From assembly GCF_000008545.1 (NCBI RefSeq), contig NC_000853.1:758465-822464 (forward strand): a stretch of 64,000 bases of DNA, written 5' to 3'. The translations under genes were made by a program, and so were the position numbers. This DNA comes from Thermotoga maritima MSB8 (GTDB taxonomy: Bacteria; Thermotogota; Thermotogae; Thermotogales; Thermotogaceae). How positions within the stretch are numbered: position 1 is the stretch's first letter; each line of letters begins with the position of its first letter. Below, piece by piece: positions 38,342 to 46,876 of the stretch. The notes beneath the pieces are model-generated. The model was not told the origin of the DNA, did not search any database, and saw nothing but the letters and a program-made list of their open reading frames with translations.

Positions 38342-40137
38342 CCTCTCTCACCTCCGAAAAGAACGTTTTTAACTCCAAATCTGAAGCATACACCGCACAG
38401 GTAACACCTGTTCCATCTACAGTCATCTGTGGTCTCTCCTTTGAGCGCTTTTCTGTACTCTTCTTTCAGAAACTCCTTTGTCACTCCCATATCTATGTGG
38501 TCCCATGGAAAGTCTTCAGAAGGATCGATCTCTCGGAGATAGTCATTGGGATCTATTCCCGTTTCATCGAAGGCTTTTTCCCACAGATCGAATCTGAACA
38601 TCTCACTCCACTCGTCGAAGAGTGCTCCCAGTTCGTGTGCCTTCACTATGAGATCCAGAAGTTTTCTGTCACCCCTTGAGAAAACTCCTTCAAGAAGACT
38701 CATTCTTGGATCGTGATAGGAGATTCTAGCGGATCTTTTTGCTCTTTTCAGTGTTTTGATCTTTTCGTACGCCTCCTCAGGGGAAATCTGTCTTGCAAAC
38801 TGAAAGGGTGTGTGCGGCTTTGGAACGAACACGGAGACGGAAGCGGAAACTTCTTTGAAACCGAGTCTCTTCACTCTCTCTAAGAGTTTAACCATTTCTT
38901 CGAGGTCTTCGTTCGTCTCTCCAGGAAGTCCCATCATGAAATAGAGTTTCACACGTCTCCAGCCGGATTTTTTCGCGGCTTCGAGTGTTGCGAAGATGTC
39001 TTCTTCACTTATATTCTTGTTGATGATGTTTCTCAATCGCTGTGTGGCCGCTTCTGGCGCGAAGGTGAGGCCTGTTTTTCTCACGGAGGCAATTCTCCCG
39101 GCGATCTCCACACCGAACCTGTCCATCCTCGTGGATGGTATGGAGACGGCGATCTTCTTTTCTGAGTATCTTTTCAAAAGTTCGGATACTATCTCCCCTA
39201 TTTGAGTATGATCCATCGTCGAGAGAGAAAGGAGTGATACTTCTTCGTAGCCGGTGTTCTTCAGCATTTCTTCGACATTTTCGAGGATGTTCTCGAGGGA
39301 TCTTTCTCTCACAGGTCTGTAATAAACGCTCGCATGGCAGAATCTGCATCCTCTCGTGCATCCTCTCGCGACCTCTATGACAGCTCTGTCGTGGACTGAT
39401 TCGACATTTGGTACGATCTTCTTCACCGGAACAGGCTGGGAGTTCAAATCTTTCACGATTCTTCTCTTTATGGTCCGCGGATATTCCGGTGAAACTGGAA
39501 CGATCTTTCTTCCTTTCTGCTCGTAGAACGCTGGAACGTAAACTCCTTCGATCCTGGAGAGTTCTTTCCAGATCGTTTCTCTTTCTTCTCCCTTCGTTTC
39601 TTTCAACACCTGAGCGATTTCAAGGATCGCTTCCTCTCCATCACCGATGAGAATCGCGTCGAAAAATCCGTAGATCGGTTCGGGATTCGAAGAGCACGGA
39701 CCTCCACCGAGAACTATGGGATCTCTCCTCTTCCTCTCCCAGAAGAAGATGGGTATTTTGGAAAGCTTCAAAACTTCTACGACGTTGGTGTACGAGAGTT
39801 CGTACTCCAGAGAGATTCCGACGGCATCCATCTGGTAGAGCGGTGTGTAGGACTCCATGGTGTAAAGGGGGATATCCTTTTCTTTCATGCGCTCTATCAT
39901 GTCGATCCAGGGAAGATAGCTCCGCTCCGCCCAAACGTCCGGTTGCTCGTTCAGAATGTGGTACAGTATCTCAAGACCGTGGTTTGAAGTACCTACCTCG
40001 TAAGTGTCGGGAAAAACGAGGGCTATCCGGAGGGAAATTTCCTCTGGATCTTTCACAACGCTGTTGATTTCTCTTCCTATGTATCTACTTGGTTTTCTAA
40101 CCCAGGGAAGTGTTTCATTCAAGAATTTTAGAATCAT
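38338..40137 (-). CDS. B12-binding-type radical SAM protein (TIGR03960-like)
   Basis: A 599-residue radical SAM protein. The N-terminal 200 residues resemble a cobalamin-binding-like Rossmann region (ALVFPDTYEVGTSNHGLEIL). The [4Fe-4S] motif is RGCTRGCRFCHASVYYRPVR (CxxxCxxC), followed by SLSTMDHTQIGEIVSEL and TFAPEAATQRLRNIINKNIS. The C-terminus has a Cys cluster (DDCRWNRCYLCGVCFRFGVK) and may bind another cluster. The family often occurs next to a DUF2344 partner, which is absent here. Function is not established; RNA modification has been suggested for relatives. ATG preceded by GAGGTGAAAGG. Confidence 0.88.
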   Translation of the reverse strand: MILKFLNETLPWVRKPSRYIGREINSVVKDPEEISLRIALVFPDTYEVGTSNHGLEILYHILNEQPDVWAERSYLPWIDMIERMKEKDIPLYTMESYTPLYQMDAVGISLEYELSYTNVVEVLKLSKIPIFFWERKRRDPIVLGGGPCSSNPEPIYGFFDAILIGDGEEAILEIAQVLKETKGEERETIWKELSRIEGVYVPAFYEQKGRKIVPVSPEYPRTIKRRIVKDLNSQPVPVKKIVPNVESVHDRAVIEVARGCTRGCRFCHASVYYRPVRERSLENILENVEEMLKNTGYEEVSLLSLSTMDHTQIGEIVSELLKRYSEKKIAVSIPSTRMDRFGVEIAGRIASVRKTGLTFAPEAATQRLRNIINKNISEEDIFATLEAAKKSGWRRVKLYFMMGLPGETNEDLEEMVKLLERVKRLGFKEVSASVSVFVPKPHTPFQFARQISPEEAYEKIKTLKRAKRSARISYHDPRMSLLEGVFSRGDRKLLDLIVKAHELGALFDEWSEMFRFDLWEKAFDETGIDPNDYLREIDPSEDFPWDHIDMGVTKEFLKEEYRKALKGETTDDCRWNRCYLCGVCFRFGVKNVLFGGERG

Positions 40138-40172
40138 CCTTTCACCTCAGTTCTGATTTTATCATTGGTTGT

Positions 40173-40178
40173 TATAAT
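40173..40178 (+). promoter_or_regulatory. Promoter -10 of the holB-like/infB run
   Basis: TATAAT (40173-40178) preceded by TGT, an extended -10, lies 20 bases before the ATG of the delta-prime-like gene. No strong -35. A minus-strand promoter for the radical SAM gene must lie in the same 60-base gap (TAAAAT can be read there). Confidence 0.5.
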
Positions 40179-40197
40179 TAGAAGGCGAGGTGAGATC

Positions 40198-41136
40198 ATG
40201 AACGATTTGATCAGAAAGTACGCTAAAGATCAACTGGAAACTTTGAAAAGGATCATAGAAAAGTCTGAAGGAATATCCATCCTCATAAATGGAGAAGATC
40301 TCTCGTATCCGAGAGAAGTATCCCTTGAACTTCCCGAGTACGTGGAGAAATTTCCCCCGAAGGCCTCGGATGTTCTGGAGATAGATCCCGAGGGGGAGAA
40401 CATAGGCATAGACGACATCAGAACGATAAAGGACTTCCTGAACTACAGCCCCGAGCTCTACACGAGAAAGTACGTGATAGTCCACGACTGTGAAAGAATG
40501 ACCCAGCAGGCGGCGAACGCGTTTCTGAAGGCCCTTGAAGAACCACCAGAATACGCTGTGATCGTTCTGAACACTCGCCGCTGGCATTATCTACTGCCGA
40601 CGATAAAGAGCCGAGTGTTCAGAGTGGTTGTGAACGTTCCAAAGGAGTTCAGAGATCTCGTGAAAGAGAAAATAGGAGATCTCTGGGAGGAACTTCCACT
40701 TCTTGAGAGAGACTTCAAAACGGCTCTCGAAGCCTACAAACTTGGTGCGGAAAAACTTTCTGGATTGATGGAAAGTCTCAAAGTTTTGGAGACGGAAAAA
40801 CTCTTGAAAAAGGTCCTTTCAAAAGGCCTCGAAGGTTATCTCGCATGTAGGGAGCTCCTGGAGAGATTTTCAAAGGTGGAATCGAAGGAATTCTTTGCGC
40901 TTTTTGATCAGGTGACTAACACGATAACAGGAAAAGACGCGTTTCTTTTGATCCAGAGACTGACAAGAATCATTCTCCACGAAAACACATGGGAAAGCGT
41001 TGAAGATCAAAAAAGCGTGTCTTTCCTCGATTCAATTCTCAGGGTGAAGATAGCGAATCTGAACAACAAACTCACTCTGATGAACATCCTCGCGATACAC
41101 AGAGAGAGAAAGAGAGGTGTCAACGCTTGGAGCTGA
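40198..41136 (+). CDS. DNA polymerase III delta-prime-like clamp-loader subunit
   Basis: A 312-residue AAA+-type clamp loader relative. GIDDIRTIKDFLNYSPELYT, YVIVHDCERMTQQAANAFLKALEEPPEYA and LPTIKSRVFRV (sensor 1/SRC-like region, here KSR) match the DnaX/HolB family, but no Walker A is present near the N-terminus, as in delta-prime, which does not hydrolyse ATP. It presumably helps load the sliding clamp. ATG 40198 follows GAGGTGAG; an upstream GTG is rejected. The gene starts a five-gene rightward operon and overlaps the PSP1 gene by 10 bp. Confidence 0.85.
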   Translation: MNDLIRKYAKDQLETLKRIIEKSEGISILINGEDLSYPREVSLELPEYVEKFPPKASDVLEIDPEGENIGIDDIRTIKDFLNYSPELYTRKYVIVHDCERMTQQAANAFLKALEEPPEYAVIVLNTRRWHYLLPTIKSRVFRVVVNVPKEFRDLVKEKIGDLWEELPLLERDFKTALEAYKLGAEKLSGLMESLKVLETEKLLKKVLSKGLEGYLACRELLERFSKVESKEFFALFDQVTNTITGKDAFLLIQRLTRIILHENTWESVEDQKSVSFLDSILRVKIANLNNKLTLMNILAIHRERKRGVNAWS

Positions 41137-41942
41137 AGGCAAGGGCAGTGGGAGTGGAGATAATACCAAAGGGTAAGATAATTTACTACTCTGTACCCAA
41201 CGGTGATGAGTACGAGAGAGGAGACCTCGTTCTGGTACTGGGAGATTTTGGACTTGAAGTGGGAAAGGTTCTGATACCTCCCAGAGAGGTGGTCATAGAC
41301 GAGGTGGGGTACGAACTCAAGGCCGTGATCAGAAAGTTGACGGATGAAGATCTGGAACAATACAGGAAGAATGTAGAGGATGCGTTGAAGGCCTTCCAGA
41401 TATGTAAGCAGAAAATAAAAGAACACGGTCTTCCCATGAAGCTTCTCTACGCCAAGTACACCTTCGATAGAACTAGGCTCATCTTTTTCTTCAGTGCGGA
41501 AGGAAGGGTTGATTTCAGAGAGCTTGTAAGAGACCTCGCAAAGATCTTCAAAACAAGGATAGAGTTGAGGCAAGTTGGTGTGAGAGATGAGATGAAGTTC
41601 TTTGGAGGCCTTGGATTGTGCGGACTTCCGACATGCTGTTCCACATTTCTCAGAGAGTTCACCAGCGTCACACTGAAGCACGCAAAGAAGCAGCAGATGA
41701 TGATCAATCCAGCGAAGATATCCGGACCATGCAGAAGGCTTCTGTGCTGTCTTACCTACGAATACGATTTCTATGAAAAGGAGCTGGAGGGAATTCCTGA
41801 CGAAGGGAGCACGATCACCTACGAAGGAAAGCGCTACAAAGTCGTGAACGTGAACGTGTTTCTCAGAACGGTGACTCTCTTCTCGGAACAGGAAGGGGAA
41901 ATGATCAAGTTGCCGTTCGATTATTTCAGGAAGGGGGAATGA
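41127..41942 (+). CDS. PSP1-domain protein (YaaT/RicT family)
   Basis: A 271-residue protein of the PSP1 C-terminal family. The conserved cysteine-rich block is GGLGLCGLPTCCSTFLREF followed by ISGPCRRLLCCLTYEYDFY. In Bacillus subtilis, YaaT/RicT belongs to the Fe-S-containing Y-complex affecting RNA processing, and genes of this family sit next to holB there too, which supports both calls. Start is TTG 41127 within the holB-like gene, with gaggtg 9 bases upstream. Confidence 0.9.
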   Translation: MELKARAVGVEIIPKGKIIYYSVPNGDEYERGDLVLVLGDFGLEVGKVLIPPREVVIDEVGYELKAVIRKLTDEDLEQYRKNVEDALKAFQICKQKIKEHGLPMKLLYAKYTFDRTRLIFFFSAEGRVDFRELVRDLAKIFKTRIELRQVGVRDEMKFFGGLGLCGLPTCCSTFLREFTSVTLKHAKKQQMMINPAKISGPCRRLLCCLTYEYDFYEKELEGIPDEGSTITYEGKRYKVVNVNVFLRTVTLFSEQEGEMIKLPFDYFRKGE

Positions 41943-41945
41943 TAG

Positions 41946-42167
41946 GTGTTCCAGGGGATCGGGAAGTTTCTGATCCTCATGGGATTGATTCTTGTGGCCT
42001 TTGGAATTCTTCTGATTTTGTTCGAAAGGATCCCGTTCCTGGGAAAGCTTCCCGGCGACATAGTGATAAAAAGGAAGAATTTCGTCTTTTACTTCCCGCT
42101 GATGACCAGTTTGATCATCAGTCTCTTAGTTTCCTTCATTCTCTATCTGATCTCACGTATGAGGTGA
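41946..42167 (+). CDS. DUF2905 small membrane protein
   Basis: A 73-residue protein with two transmembrane helices: GKFLILMGLILVAFGILLIL and FYFPLMTSLIISLLVSFILY, separated by the loop FERIPFLGKLPGDIVIKRKN that is the hallmark of DUF2905. Function unknown. Start GTG 41946, 3 bases after the PSP1 stop, with an AAGGGGGAATGAT ribosome-binding region. Confidence 0.85.
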   Translation: MFQGIGKFLILMGLILVAFGILLILFERIPFLGKLPGDIVIKRKNFVFYFPLMTSLIISLLVSFILYLISRMR

Positions 42168-42171
42168 TAGA

Positions 42172-42486
42172 ATGGAGGACCAGATCAGAAGAAAGGTTTA
42201 CAGCTACATAGGTTTCGCTGTTAGAGCCAGAAAGATCGTCTTTGGTAAGGAACGAATAAGGGCTTACATAAGGTCACCGAGGGAAAAAAAGCTCATAATC
42301 ATAGCGGAAGATACCAGTGAAAGGATGAAGAGGGACACGATCATGAGGTGCGAGAACAAGAAAGTCCCTTATGTTATCATGTTCAGCAAAGAGGAACTGG
42401 GAAGGTTGCTCGACAAACCCGCTGTTTCGGTGATAGGTCTTGAAGAGGACAATCTGATAGATGCCATTTTGGGGATGGTAAAATAG
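42172..42486 (+). CDS. L7Ae/YlxQ-like ribosomal-type RNA-binding protein
   Basis: A 104-residue L7Ae/L30e/S12e-family protein: [40 protein letters not shown], and the [17 protein letters not shown] segment. Its position directly before infB is the same as YlxQ in Firmicutes. The family binds kink-turn RNAs. ATG 42172 is 4 bases after the DUF2905 stop; the coding sequence ends 19 bases before infB. rimP and nusA, which often accompany ylxQ-infB, are not present. Confidence 0.88.
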
Positions 42487-42505
42487 ACAGGGCGAGGTGA
42501 TAGAA

Positions 42506-44578
42506 ATGGCCAGACTGAGAGTTTACGAGTTAGCCAGAAAACTGAACATGTCACCAAAAGAACTTCTTCAGGAACTGGAAGAGCTCGGCGTGAACGTGAA
42601 GAGCCATATGAGTTATGTGGACGAAGAAATGGCGAATATCATCATAGATCTTTTGGAAGAAGATAACCGGAAAGCCAAGCAGCCTTCCAAGCCAAAGAAA
42701 GAAAAGGGAGAAGAGGAAGTAGAAAAAGAGGTCGTCGAAAAGAAAAAGAAGAAAAAGATCACTTTGAAGCCAGACGAACTCAAGCTCGATATCATCGCGG
42801 AGAAAATAGGTGTTCCACAAAACAAGATCATCCAGGATATGTTCGTCAAGAGAGGAATCGCGTTGAGACCCGGTCAGATCCTGAAGCTTGAGGAAGTAGA
42901 ACAGATCCTCAAGGAGTACAAGATCGAGATAGAGATAGAGGAAGAACAGCAAACTTCAGTGGAAGAAGTTGACGAATTTGAACTTCTGGAAAAGAGATAC
43001 CAGGAGCTCTACGAAAAAGAGAAGGACAAACTCGTTCCAAGGCCTCCTGTTGTAACGGTCATGGGACACGTCGATCATGGAAAGACCACGCTCCTCGACA
43101 GGATCAGATCCACAAGAGTCGCTGAAAGGGAAGAAGGAGGAATAACACAGTCCATAGGTGCGTATCAGGTGGAGGTCAACGGGAAAAAGATCACCTTCAT
43201 AGACACACCCGGCCACGAGCTCTTCACCGAGATGCGCGCAAGGGGAGCCCAGGCGACGGACATAGTGGTTCTCGTTGTGGCGGCGGACGATGGTGTGATG
43301 CCACAGACGATAGAGGCCTACAACCACGCCAAGGCCGCCAACGTGCCGATCATCGTGGCGATAAACAAGATCGACAAGCCAAACGCTAACGTGGAAAAGA
43401 CGAAGCAGGAGCTCGTAGAAAAGCTGGGACTCATCCCCGAAGAGTGGGGTGGAGACACGATAGTAGTTCCCATATCAGCAAGAACCGGTCAGGGAGTCGA
43501 TGAACTGCTGGAGATGATCCTTCTCGTCGCGGAGATGAACGAGATAAAGTGTTACCCCGAAGGACCCGCGAGGGCCGTGATCATAGAGTCCAAACTGGAC
43601 AAGAAGATGGGACCCGTTGCGAGTGCGATCGTGAAAGATGGTGTTCTGAAGGTTGGAGACGCGGTAGTTGCTTCGAATACGTACGGAAGAGTTAGGAATC
43701 TCTTCGACGACAACATGAGACCCATCAGAGAAGCCTATCCATCTCAGCCCGTTATGATCCTCGGCTTCGAAGATGTTCCCGACGTGCACTCCAACGTCTA
43801 CGTGGTTGAAAGCGCAGAAAAAGCCAAAGAGATCGTGGAAAAGAGACTGCAAAGGCTCGAAGCCCAAAAACAATCGAGGAAGCACATAAACCTCGAGGAG
43901 CTCATGAAGATGATGCAGGAGAAGGAAAAGAAGGTGCTCAATCTCATTCTGAAGGCGGACACGTACGGCTCTGTGGCTGCTTTGAAGAATGCGATAAACA
44001 AGCTCCAGTCCAAAGAAATCGAGTTGAACATAGTTCACGCTGGAGTGGGTGAGATCAGTACAAGCGACGTGATGCTCGCCGCTGCGGTGGATGGAGTCAT
44101 CCTCGGTTTCAGGGTGAAGGTGAACAACCAGGCGAGAAGACTCGCGGAGCAGGAAGGCGTCGATGTCAGAACTTACTCCATCATATACAAACTCGTCGAA
44201 GATCTGAAGCTCGCACTCGAAGGTATGCTGGAGCCAGAGGAAGTTGAAGAAGTCATCGGTCATGGCGAGATAAGAAAGGTCTTCAAGATATCCAAAGTAG
44301 GAAAAGTGGCGGGAGTTCAAATGCTCGATGGTAAAGCCGACAGGAACGGTTTTGTGAGAATCTACAGAAACGGACAGCTCGTTTTTGGAGGAAAAATAGA
44401 GAGTTTGAAACACTACAAAGAGGATGTTAGTGTGGTTGAAGCGCCGCAGGAGTGTGGAATAAAGTTTGCGGGATTCGACGATATACACGAGGGGGATGAA
44501 CTGGAGTTCTACGTGATAAGGAAGGTGAAGAGAAAGCCGACTTTCGTGGAAGAACAGGCAGATCAAGAACAAAAATGA
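42506..44578 (+). CDS. infB: Translation initiation factor IF-2
   Basis: A 690-residue IF-2. The N-terminal IF2_N domain ([20 protein letters not shown]) is followed by a lysine/glutamate-rich linker (about 55-95), a second IF2_N-like block, then the GTPase domain at about 180-350 with G1 [19 protein letters not shown]3 IDTPGHELF and G4 INKIDKPNA. Domains II-IV complete the protein ([34 protein letters not shown]). It brings initiator tRNA to the 30S subunit. ATG 42506 follows GAGGTGATAGAA; an in-frame start 9 bases upstream lies in that site. A terminator follows. Confidence 0.97.
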
Positions 44579-44600
44579 AGGGGCGAAAGCCCCTTCTTTA
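44578..44600 (+). terminator. infB terminator
   Basis: AAGGGGC (44578-44584) and GCCCCTT (44589-44595) around a GAAA tetraloop, followed by CTTTATT. The stem begins at the last base of the stop codon. Confidence 0.8.
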
Positions 44601-44624
44601 TTCAATCGTTTCTACTCTCACGTT

Positions 44625-44745
44625 TTGACCTCCTCCCAATCCCCTGAAGGGGATGGGACTTTTGGTGGCTCTCAGGCCACCTTCCATGGAGCCAAAGATG
44701 CTCCATGGCCACAGAGGTGTGGATGAAACCTCACACCTCTGACGG
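44625..44745 (-). ncRNA. Candidate omegaRNA / right-end structured RNA of TnpB
   Basis: On the minus strand the 3' end of tnpB and the right end contain four successive hairpins: 44712-44741 (10-bp arms), 44684-44708 (9-bp arms), 44664-44681 (6-bp arms) and 44639-44654 (6-bp arms). TnpB proteins of IS605 elements use an RNA from this place whose guide is the flanking DNA. Here the guide would be the sequence just below 44625. Transcription is not shown. Confidence 0.55.
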
Positions 44746-45880
44746 GGGCCAAGCCCGCTACTACCTGGCCTGTGCCAGGATACCTTTTCCAGATGTTGAT
44801 TGCTCCAACTCCGTCCCTGTGATACTCAAAACCGCAGGCTTTGCAGTGGTATCTTCTTCCGTTCGGATTGTTCTTTGCACCACAGACAGGGCACGTCTTG
44901 CTCGTGTTCGCTTCTGAAATGAGTTTCACTTCGATTCCGAACTGCTCTGCTTTGTACCTTATCATCTCGATGAGTTTTCTGAACTGCCACTGGTGGATCT
45001 TCTGGTTCGCGTTGTCGCTGTAGTCCGCTCTTTCTCTGATCCCTGTGACGTCTCCTATCACGATGGTGCCGATTTGTTTTCTGAGGCACAGTCCGATGAA
45101 GTTACTTGTGATCTTGTGCATGATGTCGTTGATCTGGTTTCTGAGCCGTCTCAGGACTCTTTTCTTTGCACGAACAAGCTTGTTGTACCTTCTTGATCCC
45201 TTCTTGCACTCTGCTATGGCAGACTGAAAACTTGCAAGGCGTTTGTTTCGATAGCGAAGAACACTGCTGAGGACTCCTCCGTGGTAGCTGATGACTTCTT
45301 TTCCATCAAAGCACGTAATGGGACGGAGCACTCCAAGGTCGACCGCCATAACACCAGAGCCAGCATTCTTCTCTTCAATCTCCACCTCTATCGCAAGGTG
45401 GAGATAGTATCCATCTTCAAAGACAAGTCTTGTCTGTTTGATGCGAAGGGGAGGTTTGAGAGGTGTTTGTACAACAAATGATTCTCGTTCTTTGCCCAAA
45501 GACAGTCTTAGGGTACCGTCTGGCAGAAGTTTTACAGCGCTTTCTTTCCATATGAACGGCAGATAGCGTTTTTTCTTGTGGGGAGGTTTTGCATCTGGAT
45601 TCTTTTTGGTTGCTTTGAAGTACCCTTTGAGGGCTTGAAAGTAGAGCTGAACAAATGCCTGCTTTGAGTGGACGTGGATTTTGATGTTTTCTGCCCAGCG
45701 GAGGATGTATTTGTCTGCGGTGGGCCAGGACAGCCAGAAGCCTTTCTTTTGGTGTATCTTTCGCACAAGAGACATCGTTTTGTTGTAGATTCTTGCTGCT
45801 GTGCGGTTGAGTTCTTCGCATGTTTGACTCAGGTGTCCTGGTACGGCGAGTTTGTAGGTTCGTATCACACGTCTTGACAT
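44672..45880 (-). CDS. tnpB: TnpB, IS605-family RNA-guided nuclease/accessory protein
   Basis: A 402-residue TnpB. An N-terminal helix-turn-helix region (YKLAVPGHLSQTCEELNRTA) precedes a RuvC-like nuclease. RuvC-I Asp is in VMAVDLGVLRPIT (about residue 181); the RuvC-III Asp is in YHRDGVGAINIW (about 356); the zinc finger is CPVCGA ... CKACG. The canonical RuvC-II Glu is not in its place: the strand reads TIVIGDVTGIRERADY, with Gly where Glu normally stands (about 276). A rearranged active site using a Glu in the next helix (RKLIEMIRYKAE) is possible. It overlaps tnpA by 16 bp. Frame intact, so the gene may be functional. Confidence 0.93.
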   Translation of the reverse strand: MSRRVIRTYKLAVPGHLSQTCEELNRTAARIYNKTMSLVRKIHQKKGFWLSWPTADKYILRWAENIKIHVHSKQAFVQLYFQALKGYFKATKKNPDAKPPHKKKRYLPFIWKESAVKLLPDGTLRLSLGKERESFVVQTPLKPPLRIKQTRLVFEDGYYLHLAIEVEIEEKNAGSGVMAVDLGVLRPITCFDGKEVISYHGGVLSSVLRYRNKRLASFQSAIAECKKGSRRYNKLVRAKKRVLRRLRNQINDIMHKITSNFIGLCLRKQIGTIVIGDVTGIRERADYSDNANQKIHQWQFRKLIEMIRYKAEQFGIEVKLISEANTSKTCPVCGAKNNPNGRRYHCKACGFEYHRDGVGAINIWKRYPGTGQVVAGLAPVRGVRFHPHLCGHGASLAPWKVA

Positions 45881-46254
45881 TCCTCGATGTACCTCCTGAT
45901 AGTTTCTTCAGAGACATCACCAGCTGTTCCAACGTAGTAACTTCGAGCCCAAAGGCCCTCTTTGGTTCTAAGCTCTGGAAATTTCTCCAGCAGTTTCCTC
46001 GCTGAAACACCCTTGAATAGGTTTGCTATCTCAGCCGGTGAAAATCTTGGAGGCGCCGATACAAACAAATGAACATGATCAGGCTGAATAGAGAGGGCCA
46101 GTATTTCTATTCCGTGTTGTTTTGCTGTGTTGCGGAGTATTCGTTCAAGTTCTTCAGCTATGGAGCCGACCAGGATTTTTCTGCGGTATTTAGGTATCCA
46201 CACAAAATGATAGTTCAGATTATAATGACTCCACCTTGTCTTCTTGATATGCAT
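45865..46254 (-). CDS. tnpA: TnpA, Y1 HUH transposase of IS200/IS605
   Basis: A 129-residue Y1 transposase. The HUH metal motif is IQPDHVHLFVSAPP and the catalytic tyrosine lies in EETIRRYIEEC near the C-terminus; HYNLNYHFVWIPKYRRKIL is the typical N-terminal start. The family cuts and rejoins single-stranded element ends. Start chosen at ATG 46254 (MHIKKTRWSHYN), which follows GGTGATAGGT; an ATG 18 bases upstream is possible. Length and motifs are intact, so the element may be mobile. Confidence 0.93.
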   Translation of the reverse strand: MHIKKTRWSHYNLNYHFVWIPKYRRKILVGSIAEELERILRNTAKQHGIEILALSIQPDHVHLFVSAPPRFSPAEIANLFKGVSARKLLEKFPELRTKEGLWARSYYVGTAGDVSEETIRRYIEECQDV

Positions 46255-46277
46255 ACCTATCACCACATTCAATTATA

Positions 46278-46871
46278 TCATAAGATAATTAACACCACAA
46301 CAAACCTATCCCCCTGAAGGGGGATGGCTTGCGTGGTTGGGGTTCTGTCACTCAATTTGAAACTACTGTTTTCCGCTATCTTCATGTCTATACTTCCTGC
46401 GAACTTGTGAAGAGATATACCGCACTCTGAGAAAATCACGTAGAAACTTTTCTTTCCATCTTCGGACAGTCTGAAGTACACTCTTCCCTCTGCAGATCCT
46501 TCTCTCTTCAGGTTGCACTCGAGGATAAAGTTTGTCCACTCTCCTGGAGTGAAGACTCCACGGTCTATGATCACTTTGAGGACCTTGCCTATGGTTTTAC
46601 CTGCCTGGACTCCTTCCTCAACGTGTGGAGCCTTTCCAAGTACCTTCCAGGGCCCAAACGGGGCAACCTGACCCTGGCCGTAAGCTTCAAAATCTTCAAA
46701 GAAATCCTCTGTTCCCGTTGGTTCCACTACCTTGAAACCGAGGTCCACCTTCGGCATTTCGACATCCACTTTGGGAAGAGGCACCGGCACCTGAACCCTC
46801 GATTCACAGCTGGTTCCCATCATGAGAAGCAGGGAAGCGGTCACCAGAAAAAGTAAGAAAAGTATTTTCAT
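46278..46871 (-). pseudogene. Lipoprotein gene truncated at the 3' end by the IS element
   Basis: A 197-residue reading frame with a lipoprotein-type signal (MKILFLLFLVTASLLLMMG followed by TSC; Cys as lipid anchor). The body has Pro/Val repeats (VPLPKVDVEMPKVDLG) and a beta-sandwich-like domain with FFEDFEAYGQGQVAPFG and YFRLSEDGKKSFYVIF, similar in style to family 16/LamG-type sandwich proteins. After KLSDR the reading frame enters the left end of the IS element, so the last 19 or so residues are foreign. The original tail (NVRVETIE then stop) is still present beyond the other end of the element, at 44600-44624. Confidence 0.75.
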
Positions 46872-46876
46872 GTTAA

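Larger units (their letters stand above)
44625..46340 (-). mobile_element. IS200/IS605-family insertion sequence (complete)
   Basis: The element carries tnpA then tnpB on the minus strand, with subterminal hairpins at both ends: ATCCCC/GGGGAT at 44639-44654 (right end) and ATCCCCC/GGGGGAT at 46308-46325 (left end). The right end finishes near GTCAA, like the TCAA right-end cleavage motif of IS608. No target duplication or terminal inverted repeat is seen, as expected for single-strand Y1 transposition. Boundaries are uncertain by several bases. It lies in the 3' end of the lipoprotein gene, whose lost last codons can be read beyond the right end. Confidence 0.88.

Noticed and set aside
43475..44605. 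A 376-codon minus-strand frame inside infB
   Set aside because: Antisense to the conserved G-domain and C-terminal domains of IF-2; composition is typical of a shadow frame.
45417..46010. A 197-codon minus-strand frame across tnpB and tnpA in another phase
   Set aside because: Overlaps both transposon genes out of frame and has the Thr/Arg/Lys-rich, motif-free look of a shifted frame.
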